From an uncultured Pseudohongiella sp. (GTDB lineage: Bacteria; Pseudomonadota; Gammaproteobacteria; Pseudomonadales; Pseudohongiellaceae), in contig OX638341.1 in the NCBI GenBank assembly GCA_951812965.1, positions 2,152,438 through 2,216,437 of the forward strand: 64,000 nucleotides of DNA, in the 5' to 3' direction. Both the position numbers and the translations under genes were made by a program. The notes under the pieces were generated by a model, which worked only from the letters and a program-made list of their open reading frames with translations, was not told where the DNA came from and ran no database searches. Positions 41,554 to 49,956 of the stretch are shown here, piece after piece. Positions within the stretch are counted from its first letter, which is position 1. Each line of letters starts with the position of its first letter.

Positions 41554-41626
41554 TGGCATTTTTTCCCCCTTCGGCCTTTTGCCGTACACTATGGCGGCAT
41601 AGCCTGGAGCGCCGAAAGCAATATCA

Positions 41627-42598
41627 TTGAACTACCTTGTTTCTTTCTGTTCGCTTTACCTTTTTTTTCTGGTCGCCGCGCCGCTGTCGGCGGCCGAGGC
41701 GGAAGTCGAACTGCCGGAATATCAGGCGGTTAGCGGCGTTTCCGGAACCCTTTCCGCCACCGGCTCCGATACCGTTGCAAATCTCACCACCTTGTGGGCC
41801 GAAGAATTCAAGCGCATCTATCCCAACGTAAACATCCAGATTCAGGCGACCGGATCTTCCGCCGCGCCCACGGCGCTGAGCGAAATCACGGCGAACATCG
41901 GCTTGATGAGCCGCAACATGCGGCGCACTGAGATTCGCTCGTTTACCGCACGCTACGGCTATCCGCCTACACCGATACCGGTAGCGCTCGACGCACTGGC
42001 GATCCTGGTTCATCGGGACAATCCGTTGCCGCGGATCGAACTTGCCGAGATAGACGCGATCTTTTCTTCAACCTTGCGTTGCGGCGCCGAGGGGCGCATG
42101 GAAAACTGGCGGCAAATGGGATTGCCAGAACCCTGGGGCGGCCGCGGGATACTCGCTTTCGGCCGTAATTCGGTTTCCGGGACGTATGGATTTTTCAAGG
42201 AAGCCGCGTTGTGCCGGGGGGATTTTCATGCAGAAGTGAACGAGCAGTCCGGATCGGGCTCCCTGGTGCAGGCAATCGGCTCGACCTTGCACGGCATCGG
42301 CTACGCCAGCATCGCTTTCGGCACATCGAGCGTGCGTATCGTGCCTGTCTCCTGGCGGCATGACGGAATGGAAAGAATCACGACTCCCGCGCAGGCGGTG
42401 ACCGGGGAATACCCCTTTACCCGATACTTGCTGTTCTATGTGAATCGGCCCGCCGGGGGTTCTCTGCCGCCGCTCGAACGTGAGTTCATTCGCATGGTGT
42501 TGTCCCGCGAAGGCCAGGAGATCGTATCGCGCAGCGGCTACATCCTGCTGCCCGCGGCGATCGTAAACGAATCCCTGACTGCTCTTTCCATACCGTAA
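41627..42598 (+). CDS. pstS: Phosphate ABC transporter substrate-binding protein
   Basis: A periplasmic receptor of 323 aa. A TTG start opens a signal peptide (YLVSFCSLYLFFLVAAPLS, then AAEAEV). SGTLSATGSDTVANL and IQIQATGSSAAPTAL are the phosphate-binding loops, and RNSVSGTYGFF is the third. It heads the pst operon, with pstC 9 nt downstream. No clear Pho box is seen in the 60 nt upstream, so the promoter may lie further up, beyond the IS110 insertion. Confidence 0.9.
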   Translation: MNYLVSFCSLYLFFLVAAPLSAAEAEVELPEYQAVSGVSGTLSATGSDTVANLTTLWAEEFKRIYPNVNIQIQATGSSAAPTALSEITANIGLMSRNMRRTEIRSFTARYGYPPTPIPVALDALAILVHRDNPLPRIELAEIDAIFSSTLRCGAEGRMENWRQMGLPEPWGGRGILAFGRNSVSGTYGFFKEAALCRGDFHAEVNEQSGSGSLVQAIGSTLHGIGYASIAFGTSSVRIVPVSWRHDGMERITTPAQAVTGEYPFTRYLLFYVNRPAGGSLPPLEREFIRMVLSREGQEIVSRSGYILLPAAIVNESLTALSIP

Positions 42599-42607
42599 CT
42601 CGCTGGA

Positions 42608-44911
42608 ATGGCCTCGCATCCAACACAAGAAAAAAACTCCTCGAACCCGGACGCGGTTTCGCGGAAACAAGTCAGGAATCAGACGGAACAGCAACTTCGG
42701 CCAGCAGCCCGCCGGCGCTTCTGGGACCGGGTTGTCCGCATTGTCGTATCGATTGGAGGACTGGGCACAATCAGCGCCATTCTGCTGATTTTTTTCTACC
42801 TGGTTTATGAAGTGCTGCCACTTTTTCGGGGCGCGGACATGACCGAGGGAGAATTCTTTCCGGAGTTGTCGGAAGGATCGGCCCGCTTGCTTGAAACCGA
42901 CACGGCGGCTGAAGTGGCCTTGCGCATCGACGAGGAAGGGCGGGCGGAATTTTACGATCTCTCCAACGGCGAACTGCTGGCCGCCGAGAGCCTGACGTCC
43001 AACAATGGCGCGCAGTTGACGACTATTGCCGAGGATTCTGCCGGAAGTGGACTATTCGCGGCCGGATTTGCCGACGGCGAAGCACTGATTGCGAGTTGGA
43101 ACGCGGCGCCGGAACCGGGTGCGGATGCGGTGTCCCCGCGCCTGGAGTTTCCCTTCGATCGGCAGCCTTATCAATTGCCGGAGAATGAGCCGGTTCGCGC
43201 CCTGGCTTTGCGAACCGGGCAAGGCCGCGTTGGAATCGCGGTCGTCGGCGCCAACGGCCGGTCTGTCCTGTTCGAGGAATATGCGAACGCCGCGACGGCA
43301 GGCCTTGTGGCGGCGCCATTAACCGGCGCATCCGGCGATCGCCGCGAACTTGCATTCGATGCCTTGTCCGCCGACCGGATCCTGCTGCCTCAGGATCCGC
43401 GCTGGATGTTTCTCATTTCCGGATCCGGAGAACTGAATCTGGTAGAACTCGGGCCCGAGGGTCAAACCCGAATCGCCGACACGGTTTCGCTGGCGCCGGA
43501 TGCGGAACGGCTTACGGATGTCCGGCTGCTGGCCGGCGGCATGTCCCTGCTCGCGGCGGATAGCGGCGGCGGTATCGGTCAATGGTTCGTGGTGCGGGAA
43601 GGCGATTCGTCGCGAATGCGGGAAGTGCGTCGCTTTGCGTTGTTCGATAACGCGATCACAGCCATTGACGTGGAACAGGATCGCCGCAATTTTATCGCGC
43701 TTGGCGAGGAAGGCGAACTGGCGCTGATCAACACCACCGCGGAAACGGAGAGTTTGCGTCGCAGCTTTGACGGCCCGGCCATCCATGACGTGGCGCTCGC
43801 TCCCACGGGAGACTTGCTGTTGCTGGAAAACGAGCAGGGCGGGCTCGCGCTGTGGCGGCTCGATAATCCTTACGCTGAATTCTCCCTCTCCGCCTTGTGG
43901 ACCGAGACCTGGTACGAAAGTTATCCGGAACCGGCGCTGGTCTGGCAGACCACAGCAGCGGACGATGCTTTTGAACCCAAGTACAGCCTTGCGCCGTTGA
44001 CATTCGGCACCTTGAAGGCGGCGCTGTACGCCATGCTGTTCGCGGCGCCGCTGGCGGTTTGCGCCGCGGTGTTTACCGGTTATTTCATGTCGAGGGCGCT
44101 GCGGCGCCAGGTCAAGCCCCTGATCGAACTCATGGAAGCGTTGCCCACCGTGGTGATCGGTTTTCTGGCCGGGCTCTGGCTGGCGCCGCTGGTGGACGCA
44201 AATCTTGGCGCGCTGACCCTTGCCGTATTGCTGCTTCCAGCCTCTGTTCTGGTGGCGAGCGCCGCCATGATGCGTCTGCCGGAGCAGTTCGGCGCGTTGC
44301 TCAGGGAAGGCTGGCAGCTTGGAGCTCTGATTCCGGTACTCGTGCTGGCATGCTGGCTTGCCTGGCTGCTCGCTCCGCCAATGGAATCCCTGTTTTTCGA
44401 CGGCAGTTTCAGGGATTGGCTGTCATTGCGCTTCGGCCTGGACTACGTATCCCGCAACGCGATGATCGTCGGAATTGCGATGGGTTTCGCGGTGATACCG
44501 GCAATCTATTCCATCGCCGACGACGCAATTTTCACCGTGCCGCGCCACTTGAGCTATGGCGCCCTGGCGCTTGGCGCCACCAGTTGGCAGACAATGGTCT
44601 GGCTGATTTTTCCGGCTGCCGCGCCGGGCGTTCTCAGCGCGCTCATGATCGGTTTCGGACGTGCGCTGGGCGAAACCATGATCGTGCTGATGGCCACCGG
44701 CAATACGCCGATCATGGACATGAACCTGTTCGAGGGAATGCGTACGCTGGCGGCGAATCTGGCGATCGAAATTCCCGAATCCGAAGTCGGCAGCACGCAC
44801 TACCGGATTCTCTTTCTCGCCTCGCTGGTGCTGCTGCTGTTCACTTTCCTGATAAATTCGATTGCCGAACTCGTGCGGCAGCGACTGCGCAAGAGGTACC
44901 GGATGATATGA
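42608..44911 (+). CDS. pstC: Phosphate ABC transporter permease PstC, long form
   Basis: An inner-membrane permease of 767 aa. After helix 1 (IVVSIGGLGTISAILLIFFY) a large domain of about 400 residues replaces the short loop of enteric PstC. It has repeated beta-propeller-like strands (ELALINTTAETE, DLLLLENEQGGLAL). The membrane part resumes at LAPLTFGTLKAALYAML with the EAA-like loop LSYGALALGATSWQTMVW. This long form is common in gammaproteobacteria. It overlaps pstA by ATGA. Confidence 0.92.
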   Translation: MASHPTQEKNSSNPDAVSRKQVRNQTEQQLRPAARRRFWDRVVRIVVSIGGLGTISAILLIFFYLVYEVLPLFRGADMTEGEFFPELSEGSARLLETDTAAEVALRIDEEGRAEFYDLSNGELLAAESLTSNNGAQLTTIAEDSAGSGLFAAGFADGEALIASWNAAPEPGADAVSPRLEFPFDRQPYQLPENEPVRALALRTGQGRVGIAVVGANGRSVLFEEYANAATAGLVAAPLTGASGDRRELAFDALSADRILLPQDPRWMFLISGSGELNLVELGPEGQTRIADTVSLAPDAERLTDVRLLAGGMSLLAADSGGGIGQWFVVREGDSSRMREVRRFALFDNAITAIDVEQDRRNFIALGEEGELALINTTAETESLRRSFDGPAIHDVALAPTGDLLLLENEQGGLALWRLDNPYAEFSLSALWTETWYESYPEPALVWQTTAADDAFEPKYSLAPLTFGTLKAALYAMLFAAPLAVCAAVFTGYFMSRALRRQVKPLIELMEALPTVVIGFLAGLWLAPLVDANLGALTLAVLLLPASVLVASAAMMRLPEQFGALLREGWQLGALIPVLVLACWLAWLLAPPMESLFFDGSFRDWLSLRFGLDYVSRNAMIVGIAMGFAVIPAIYSIADDAIFTVPRHLSYGALALGATSWQTMVWLIFPAAAPGVLSALMIGFGRALGETMIVLMATGNTPIMDMNLFEGMRTLAANLAIEIPESEVGSTHYRILFLASLVLLLFTFLINSIAELVRQRLRKRYRMI

Positions 44912-46485
44912 ACGGCGGTGCGTCAAGCTGGTTTCGCAGCGGTGCGCCCTGGATCTGGCTCAATGCCGGCGCGGTTGCCGCCTGTCTGGCCATGGTATTC
45001 GGACTGCTGCTGTTGCTGGGGATCAAAGGTCTCGGACATTTCTGGCCCAAACCGGTGCTGCAGGGAACCTATCTGGCAATGGACCCGCCGATAAGCGTCA
45101 TTGGCGAAATCGCCGAAAGCGAAACCGTCGATGCCGAGCTATTGCGAATTTCCGACCCCGGTCTTCCACTTCCTGACGCTGCTGTAGAGCGCCACCTGCT
45201 CAAGCTCGGCAATCGCGACATCACCGGCAATGACTTTGCCTGGATTCTGCCCGAGTTCCTCGATGAAGTGGAATACCCGGAACGAATCGTGACGCTGGAA
45301 CGCCGGGAATGGGGCAACTTTTACGGCTATCTGACCGGGATATCTCAGAACGGCGAGCCGATTGCCCAGCCGGAAATGTTACCGGAGGAAACGGGCGCGC
45401 TCTGGCCTGAATTGCAACGTAGGCTGGATCGGGTCAGGCAGTTGCGGCAGGAAATCGAGCAGATCGAACGATCGATCATCGCGGACATGAATTTCGGCGC
45501 GGAACGCCTGCGCCTGCTTGAACTGAACCACCAGTTGCAACGGGACTCGGCAATTTTTCGCATCGCCGGCGGCAGCGCGGTGGAACTGCCCATGGCGGAT
45601 ATTGTGCGGGCCTATCGGCCGAATGCGATGAACTGGTTCGAATCCATGAGGGTGTATCTGTCGCGATTGCTTGAATTCCTGACCGACGATCCGCGTGAAT
45701 CCTATACCGAAGGAGGTCTGTTGCCAGCGATTTACGGCACTGCCATGATGGTCTTGTTGATGTCGGTCATCGTGACGCCGCTCGGCGTGCTGGCAGCCGT
45801 CTATCTCAGCGAATACGCGCCGAAAGGATGGCTGACGCGGGCCATCCGGGTTTCGGTAAACAATCTGGCCGGAGTGCCCTCTATCGTTTATGGCATGTTC
45901 GGACTCGGTTTTTTCATCTATCTTGCGGGAGGAGAAATCGACCGGCTGTTTTATTCCGAATCCCTGCCCGCGCCCACTTTCGGCACCCCCGGGCTGTTAT
46001 GGGCTTCGCTGACGCTGGCCCTGCTGACCTTGCCGGTGGTAATTGTCGCCACGGAAGAAGGGCTGGCAAACATTCCGGCATCGTTGCGCGAGGGCAGCCT
46101 GGCCCTCGGAGCAACCAAGTTCGAAACCTTGTGGCGGATCATTCTTCCGCTGGCGCGCCCGTCCATGCTCACCGGACTGATTCTGGCGGTGGCCCGGGCC
46201 GCCGGAGAAGTTGCGCCGCTGATGCTGGTAGGTGTCGTAAAATTGGCGCCTTCGCTGCCGCTCGATACCGAATTCCCCTATTTGCATCTGGAACAGCAGT
46301 TCATGCATCTTGGCTATTACGTTTACGATCTGGCGACGCAGAGCCCTAACGTCGAGGCCGCAATGTCACAGACTTTCGCAGCGGCTTTTCTGCTGGTCGC
46401 GGTGGTTACCGCCCTGAATCTGAGCGCGGTCGTCCTGCGCGGGCGGCTGCGTGAGCGATATCGGGCCATGGATGCGGGTTCCTGA
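44908..46485 (+). CDS. pstA: Phosphate ABC transporter permease PstA, long form
   Basis: A protein of 525 aa starting at ATG in the ATGA overlap with pstC; the open frame further upstream is read in pstC and is not coding. Helix 1 ([20 protein letters not shown]) is followed by a periplasmic domain of about 220 residues. This includes a PDZ-like part ([26 protein letters not shown]) and a coiled coil ([18 protein letters not shown]). The permease core has the EAA loop [20 protein letters not shown]. It forms the channel with PstC. Confidence 0.92.
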   Translation: MNGGASSWFRSGAPWIWLNAGAVAACLAMVFGLLLLLGIKGLGHFWPKPVLQGTYLAMDPPISVIGEIAESETVDAELLRISDPGLPLPDAAVERHLLKLGNRDITGNDFAWILPEFLDEVEYPERIVTLERREWGNFYGYLTGISQNGEPIAQPEMLPEETGALWPELQRRLDRVRQLRQEIEQIERSIIADMNFGAERLRLLELNHQLQRDSAIFRIAGGSAVELPMADIVRAYRPNAMNWFESMRVYLSRLLEFLTDDPRESYTEGGLLPAIYGTAMMVLLMSVIVTPLGVLAAVYLSEYAPKGWLTRAIRVSVNNLAGVPSIVYGMFGLGFFIYLAGGEIDRLFYSESLPAPTFGTPGLLWASLTLALLTLPVVIVATEEGLANIPASLREGSLALGATKFETLWRIILPLARPSMLTGLILAVARAAGEVAPLMLVGVVKLAPSLPLDTEFPYLHLEQQFMHLGYYVYDLATQSPNVEAAMSQTFAAAFLLVAVVTALNLSAVVLRGRLRERYRAMDAGS

Positions 46486-46487
46486 TC

Positions 46488-47297
46488 ATGAATGAAGCGT
46501 CGGAGAATATGAATTCGCCAGCCACTGGCGCGGTCGAACCCGCTCCTTGCCTGGAAGTGCGTAATCTGACCTTGCATTACGCCAGACGCCGGCGCGCCCT
46601 GGACAAGGTCCGGCTTACCATTCCGCGGCAGCGCGTCACGGCGCTGATCGGTCCGAGCGGCTGCGGCAAGACCAGCCTGTTACGCTGCTTCAACCGGCTG
46701 AACGACCTGGTGGACGACTGTGTCATCACCGGCCGCATAAAGCTCGAAGGCAAGAACATTTACTCCCCGAAAATCGATGTGACGGAATTGCGCCGCCGGG
46801 TCGGCATGGTGTTTCAGAAACCGAATCCGTTCCCCAAGTCGATCTATGAAAACGTCGCTTTCGGTTTGCGCATCCGCGGCATCAATTCACGTCGCCGACT
46901 CGACGAAATCGTGCAGGAATCCTTGACCGCGGCCGCGCTCTGGGACGAGGTCAAGGACCGCCTGCACCAGAGCGCATTGGAATTGTCCGGCGGTCAGCAG
47001 CAACGGCTGGTTATCGCGCGAACGCTGGCGGTGGAGCCCGAGGTATTGCTGCTCGATGAATCCGCTTCGGCGCTCGATCCGATTTCGACCCTTAAAATCG
47101 AGGAGTTGATCACCGAACTGAAAAAGAATTACACCATAGTCATCGTGACGCATAATCTGCAGCAGGCAGCGAGAGTTTCCGACTTTACCGCCTTCATGTA
47201 CATGGGCGACATGATCGAGTTCGACACCACCGCAAGGATTTTCACGAATCCAGTCAAGCGGCAGACCGAAGATTATATAACTGGTCGGTATGGGTGA
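46488..47297 (+). CDS. pstB: Phosphate ABC transporter ATP-binding protein
   Basis: A protein of 269 aa. Walker [20 protein letters not shown], signature [16 protein letters not shown], and H-loop [13 protein letters not shown] are normal. The Walker B region reads [15 protein letters not shown] where most PstB proteins have DEPCSALDP or DEPTSALDP. The proline next to the catalytic glutamate is serine; the glutamate itself is kept. The stop codon lies inside the first bases of the hairpin array. Confidence 0.94.
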   Translation: MNEASENMNSPATGAVEPAPCLEVRNLTLHYARRRRALDKVRLTIPRQRVTALIGPSGCGKTSLLRCFNRLNDLVDDCVITGRIKLEGKNIYSPKIDVTELRRRVGMVFQKPNPFPKSIYENVAFGLRIRGINSRRRLDEIVQESLTAAALWDEVKDRLHQSALELSGGQQQRLVIARTLAVEPEVLLLDESASALDPISTLKIEELITELKKNYTIVIVTHNLQQAARVSDFTAFMYMGDMIEFDTTARIFTNPVKRQTEDYITGRYG

Positions 47298-47706
47298 GGC
47301 CCGGTCGGCGCAGCCGACGAAAAGCATAGCTTTTCGAGGACCGAACGGCTTGCCATGGATGGCAAGACCGGGGCCAATCGAAGCCGAAAACCTCGCGCCA
47401 GGGATGGGTGAGGCCCGGTCGGCGAAGCCGACAAAAAGCAAAGCTTTTCGAGGGGCGAGGCCAAGCGTTTATGAAGCGCAGCTTCATGCGCAGGCCGAGC
47501 GCCACCGAGCTGTGCTCGGTGGCCGGACGAACGGCTCGCCATGGATGGCGAGACTGGGGCCAATCGAAGTCAATGCGCCCGCGCCAGGGATGGGTGTGGC
47601 CCGGTCGGCGCAGCCGACGAAAAGCATAGCTTTTCGAGGACCGAACGGCTTGCCATGGATGGCAAGACCGGGGCCAATCGAAGCCGAAAACCTCGCGCCA
47701 GGGACG
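47290..47706. repeat. Three-unit multi-hairpin array between pstB and phoU
   Basis: Units begin at about 47290, 47404 and 47590, each near ATGGGTGAGGCCCGGTCGGC. Units 1 and 3 are nearly identical over about 107 bp. Each unit holds consecutive hairpins with 3-nt loops: GTCGGC-GCA-GCCGAC, GAAAAGC-ATA-GCTTTTC and CTTGCCAT-G-GATGGCAAG. The middle unit adds TTCATGAAGC-type and ACCGAGCTGTGCTCGGT hairpins. No gene is supported here. Confidence 0.82.
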
Positions 47707-47731
47707 GCATGCACAGATTGAGTAGGTAACC

Positions 47732-48436
47732 ATGGCGCCATCAGCCGACGAAACCGGCCCCCACATTTCCCGTCAATTCAACCAGGAACTGGAAAAGGTC
47801 CGCACCCATATGTTGCGAATGGGCGGGCAGGTCGAAAAACATCTGACCGACGCCCTGCGGTCGGTGGCTGAACATGATAGCCAACTGGCGCAGCAGGTGA
47901 TCGAGGAAGATTTGGTAATCGACCGGCTCGAGCGCGAAATCGATATCGAATGCAGTCTGATCATCGCCCGGCGGCAGCCCGCCGCCGGAGATCTGCGCCT
48001 GGTGCTGGCCATCATCAAGGCGATCAGGGATCTGGAACGAATCGGTGACGAGGCGGCACGGATCGCACGCTCAGCCCTGCAATTGGCGGAGCAGGGGGAA
48101 GATCCGGTCGACCTGGGCGAATTTCATCAAATCGGAGATCGCGTGCTGGGCATGGTCAAACAAGCGCTCGACGCCTTTGCCCGCATGGACGCCGAAGCCG
48201 CGGCGGCAATTGCCGGCGAAGACGCGGAAGTCGATTCCGACTACCACGACGCGATCAGGTCCATGGTTACGCACATGATGAACCATCCCGAAAGCGTCAG
48301 CATGGCGCTGATCATCCTGTGGGCTTTTCGCGCGCTGGAACGCATCGGAGATCACGCCAAAAACATCTCCGAGCACGTTGCCTACATGGTCATAGGCGCC
48401 AACCTGGGTATGGGGAGACCGCTGCCGAAAAAATGA
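47732..48436 (+). CDS. phoU: Phosphate signalling/transport regulator PhoU
   Basis: A protein of 234 aa with two three-helix PhoU bundles (residues about 15-110 and 120-220). Metal-binding motifs appear in LVLAIIKAIRDLERIGDEAA and ALIILWAFRALERIGDHAKN. PhoU links Pst activity to PhoR inhibition. It is separated from pstB by the 434-bp hairpin array and may be on the same transcript. The phoR stop lies 9 nt further on the opposite strand. Confidence 0.94.
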   Translation: MAPSADETGPHISRQFNQELEKVRTHMLRMGGQVEKHLTDALRSVAEHDSQLAQQVIEEDLVIDRLEREIDIECSLIIARRQPAAGDLRLVLAIIKAIRDLERIGDEAARIARSALQLAEQGEDPVDLGEFHQIGDRVLGMVKQALDAFARMDAEAAAAIAGEDAEVDSDYHDAIRSMVTHMMNHPESVSMALIILWAFRALERIGDHAKNISEHVAYMVIGANLGMGRPLPKK

Positions 48437-48445
48437 GCGGCCGCT

Positions 48446-49912
48446 TCAATTCACGTTGATCCGCGGCGGCTGATCCGGAAAGGGCGCCTGCTCCGGCCGG
48501 CGTGTCTTGTCGGAACCGCGTATCCGTGCCGCGGGAAACCTGCAACTGAAAGTGCTGCCCTTGCCGGATTCGCTGCTGATATGCAGGTCGGCGTCATGCC
48601 GCATCAGAATGTGTTTCACGATGGCAAGTCCGAGTCCGGTGCCGCCGGTATCCGACGAGCGGCTCACGTCGACGCGGTAGAAACGCTCGGTCAGCCGTGG
48701 AACGTGCTGAGCCTCCACGCCGATTCCGTTATCGATCACACGGATTTCGAAAGCCTCTCCTTTGCCGGTGTGTTCGGCTTCGATGCGAATAGCGCCGTTG
48801 TCGGGCGTGTACTTGGCGGCGTTCTGGGCGAGATTGGACAGCGCGCTGTACAATTCCGCCCGATCGCCGACGATTTTCAGTTTCGGGTCGCAGGAGAAAG
48901 TGAATTCATGGCCTCTGACCTGGTAAACCTGCCTGGCGTCATGCTCGATTTCGCGTATCAAATCTTCTAGATTAAAAGGTTGTTGCTGCCGCTTGACCTC
49001 CTTGGTTTCAAGCGCCGTCAGCATCAGCAGGTCGCGGACGATGTTTTCCATGCGCGTGGACTGTTTCAACATCTGCCGCAACGGTTTGCGCCATTTCTCG
49101 TCCAGATCCAGTACATTGTCCATAATGGTTTCGACGTAGCCCTTGATCACGGTAATCGGTGTGCTGAGTTCATGGGAGACGTTGCCGACGAAGTCTTCCC
49201 GCATCAGTTCCATGCGATGCAGGCGGGTTACATCGCGCACGATCATCAGCCTTTCCTGCTCGCCGAACAGCGCGATCTCGAATTCCAGCGTACGCGAGTT
49301 GTCGCCCGGCGCGGGCAACTTAAGCGGCTCGCTGTAATCGGCGTTGTGAAAATACTTCGAGAATCCGGGATCGCGAACCAGGTTGGTCACGGGATGGCCC
49401 TGATCCCGGGGATATTCGAATCCGAGCAATCTGGAGCCGGCCAGATTCCACCAGTCCAGGCAGTCCTCTCCGTCGATCATGATGACCGCGATTTCCAGCG
49501 CCGACAGCGATTCCTGGGCTTTGCTGATGATGTTTTCGAGGTAATCGCGGGATTTCTGTTCCTGCCGGCCGAGCTTGTAGATGCCGTCAAAGACCTCGCC
49601 CCACAGGCCGAATGATTCCGGGGGTTCGGTCTGGATTGCGGAAGGGTTTCCCTTGAGCCAGTTGCGAAGGCGCCAGAGTTGCAGGTAATTGACCGCCAGA
49701 TAACCGGCCACGCCGATCAGCACCGCGAGCGGTACGTTGCCTGCCAGCCAGCCGATCAATGCGGTAACGGCCAGAACAATCAGCAGGCGCTGGATTTCCG
49801 CGCGCCAGTAGTGCAAGAGTAGAAACCCCGATTCGGAACAATCTTCACCAAACCGGTATTCTAGAGCGGCGCGGCTATCCTGACCAGTTGCGTTAACCGC
49901 GATGCGGAGCAA
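48446..49912 (-). CDS. phoR: Phosphate regulon sensor histidine kinase PhoR
   Basis: A protein of 488 aa. Two N-terminal membrane helices (LLIVLAVTALIGWLAGNVPL, then AVLIGVAGYLAVNY) precede a PAS-like domain. The HisKA has the phosphorylated histidine in FVGNVSHELSTPITVIKGY. The HATPase shows NLAQNAAKYTP, DNGIGVE and GGTGLGLAI. The start is uncertain: TTG at 49912 gives about 32 extra residues, and a later TTG at 49816 fits better with family lengths. No phoB lies beside it in the window, which is unusual for a phoBR pair. Confidence 0.88.
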   Translation of the reverse strand: MLRIAVNATGQDSRAALEYRFGEDCSESGFLLLHYWRAEIQRLLIVLAVTALIGWLAGNVPLAVLIGVAGYLAVNYLQLWRLRNWLKGNPSAIQTEPPESFGLWGEVFDGIYKLGRQEQKSRDYLENIISKAQESLSALEIAVIMIDGEDCLDWWNLAGSRLLGFEYPRDQGHPVTNLVRDPGFSKYFHNADYSEPLKLPAPGDNSRTLEFEIALFGEQERLMIVRDVTRLHRMELMREDFVGNVSHELSTPITVIKGYVETIMDNVLDLDEKWRKPLRQMLKQSTRMENIVRDLLMLTALETKEVKRQQQPFNLEDLIREIEHDARQVYQVRGHEFTFSCDPKLKIVGDRAELYSALSNLAQNAAKYTPDNGAIRIEAEHTGKGEAFEIRVIDNGIGVEAQHVPRLTERFYRVDVSRSSDTGGTGLGLAIVKHILMRHDADLHISSESGKGSTFSCRFPAARIRGSDKTRRPEQAPFPDQPPRINVN

Positions 49913-49956
49913 CGCAGTCTCTGGTCATGACCGTCGCGTCCCTGCTACCGATCTCC

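Noticed and set aside
41560..41626. Possible Pho box before pstS
   Set aside because: No pair of CTGTCAT-like 7-mers with 4-nt spacing could be found by eye.
44059..44907. Upstream extension of PstA to give an 808-residue protein
   Set aside because: This stretch is the pstC gene in another frame; the ATGA overlap at 44908 sets the PstA start.
47254..47766. Overlapping minus-strand frames reading MLFVGFADRA repeatedly
   Set aside because: They arise from the hairpin repeat itself. The same peptide string recurs wherever the repeat occurs and spans the ends of pstB and phoU.
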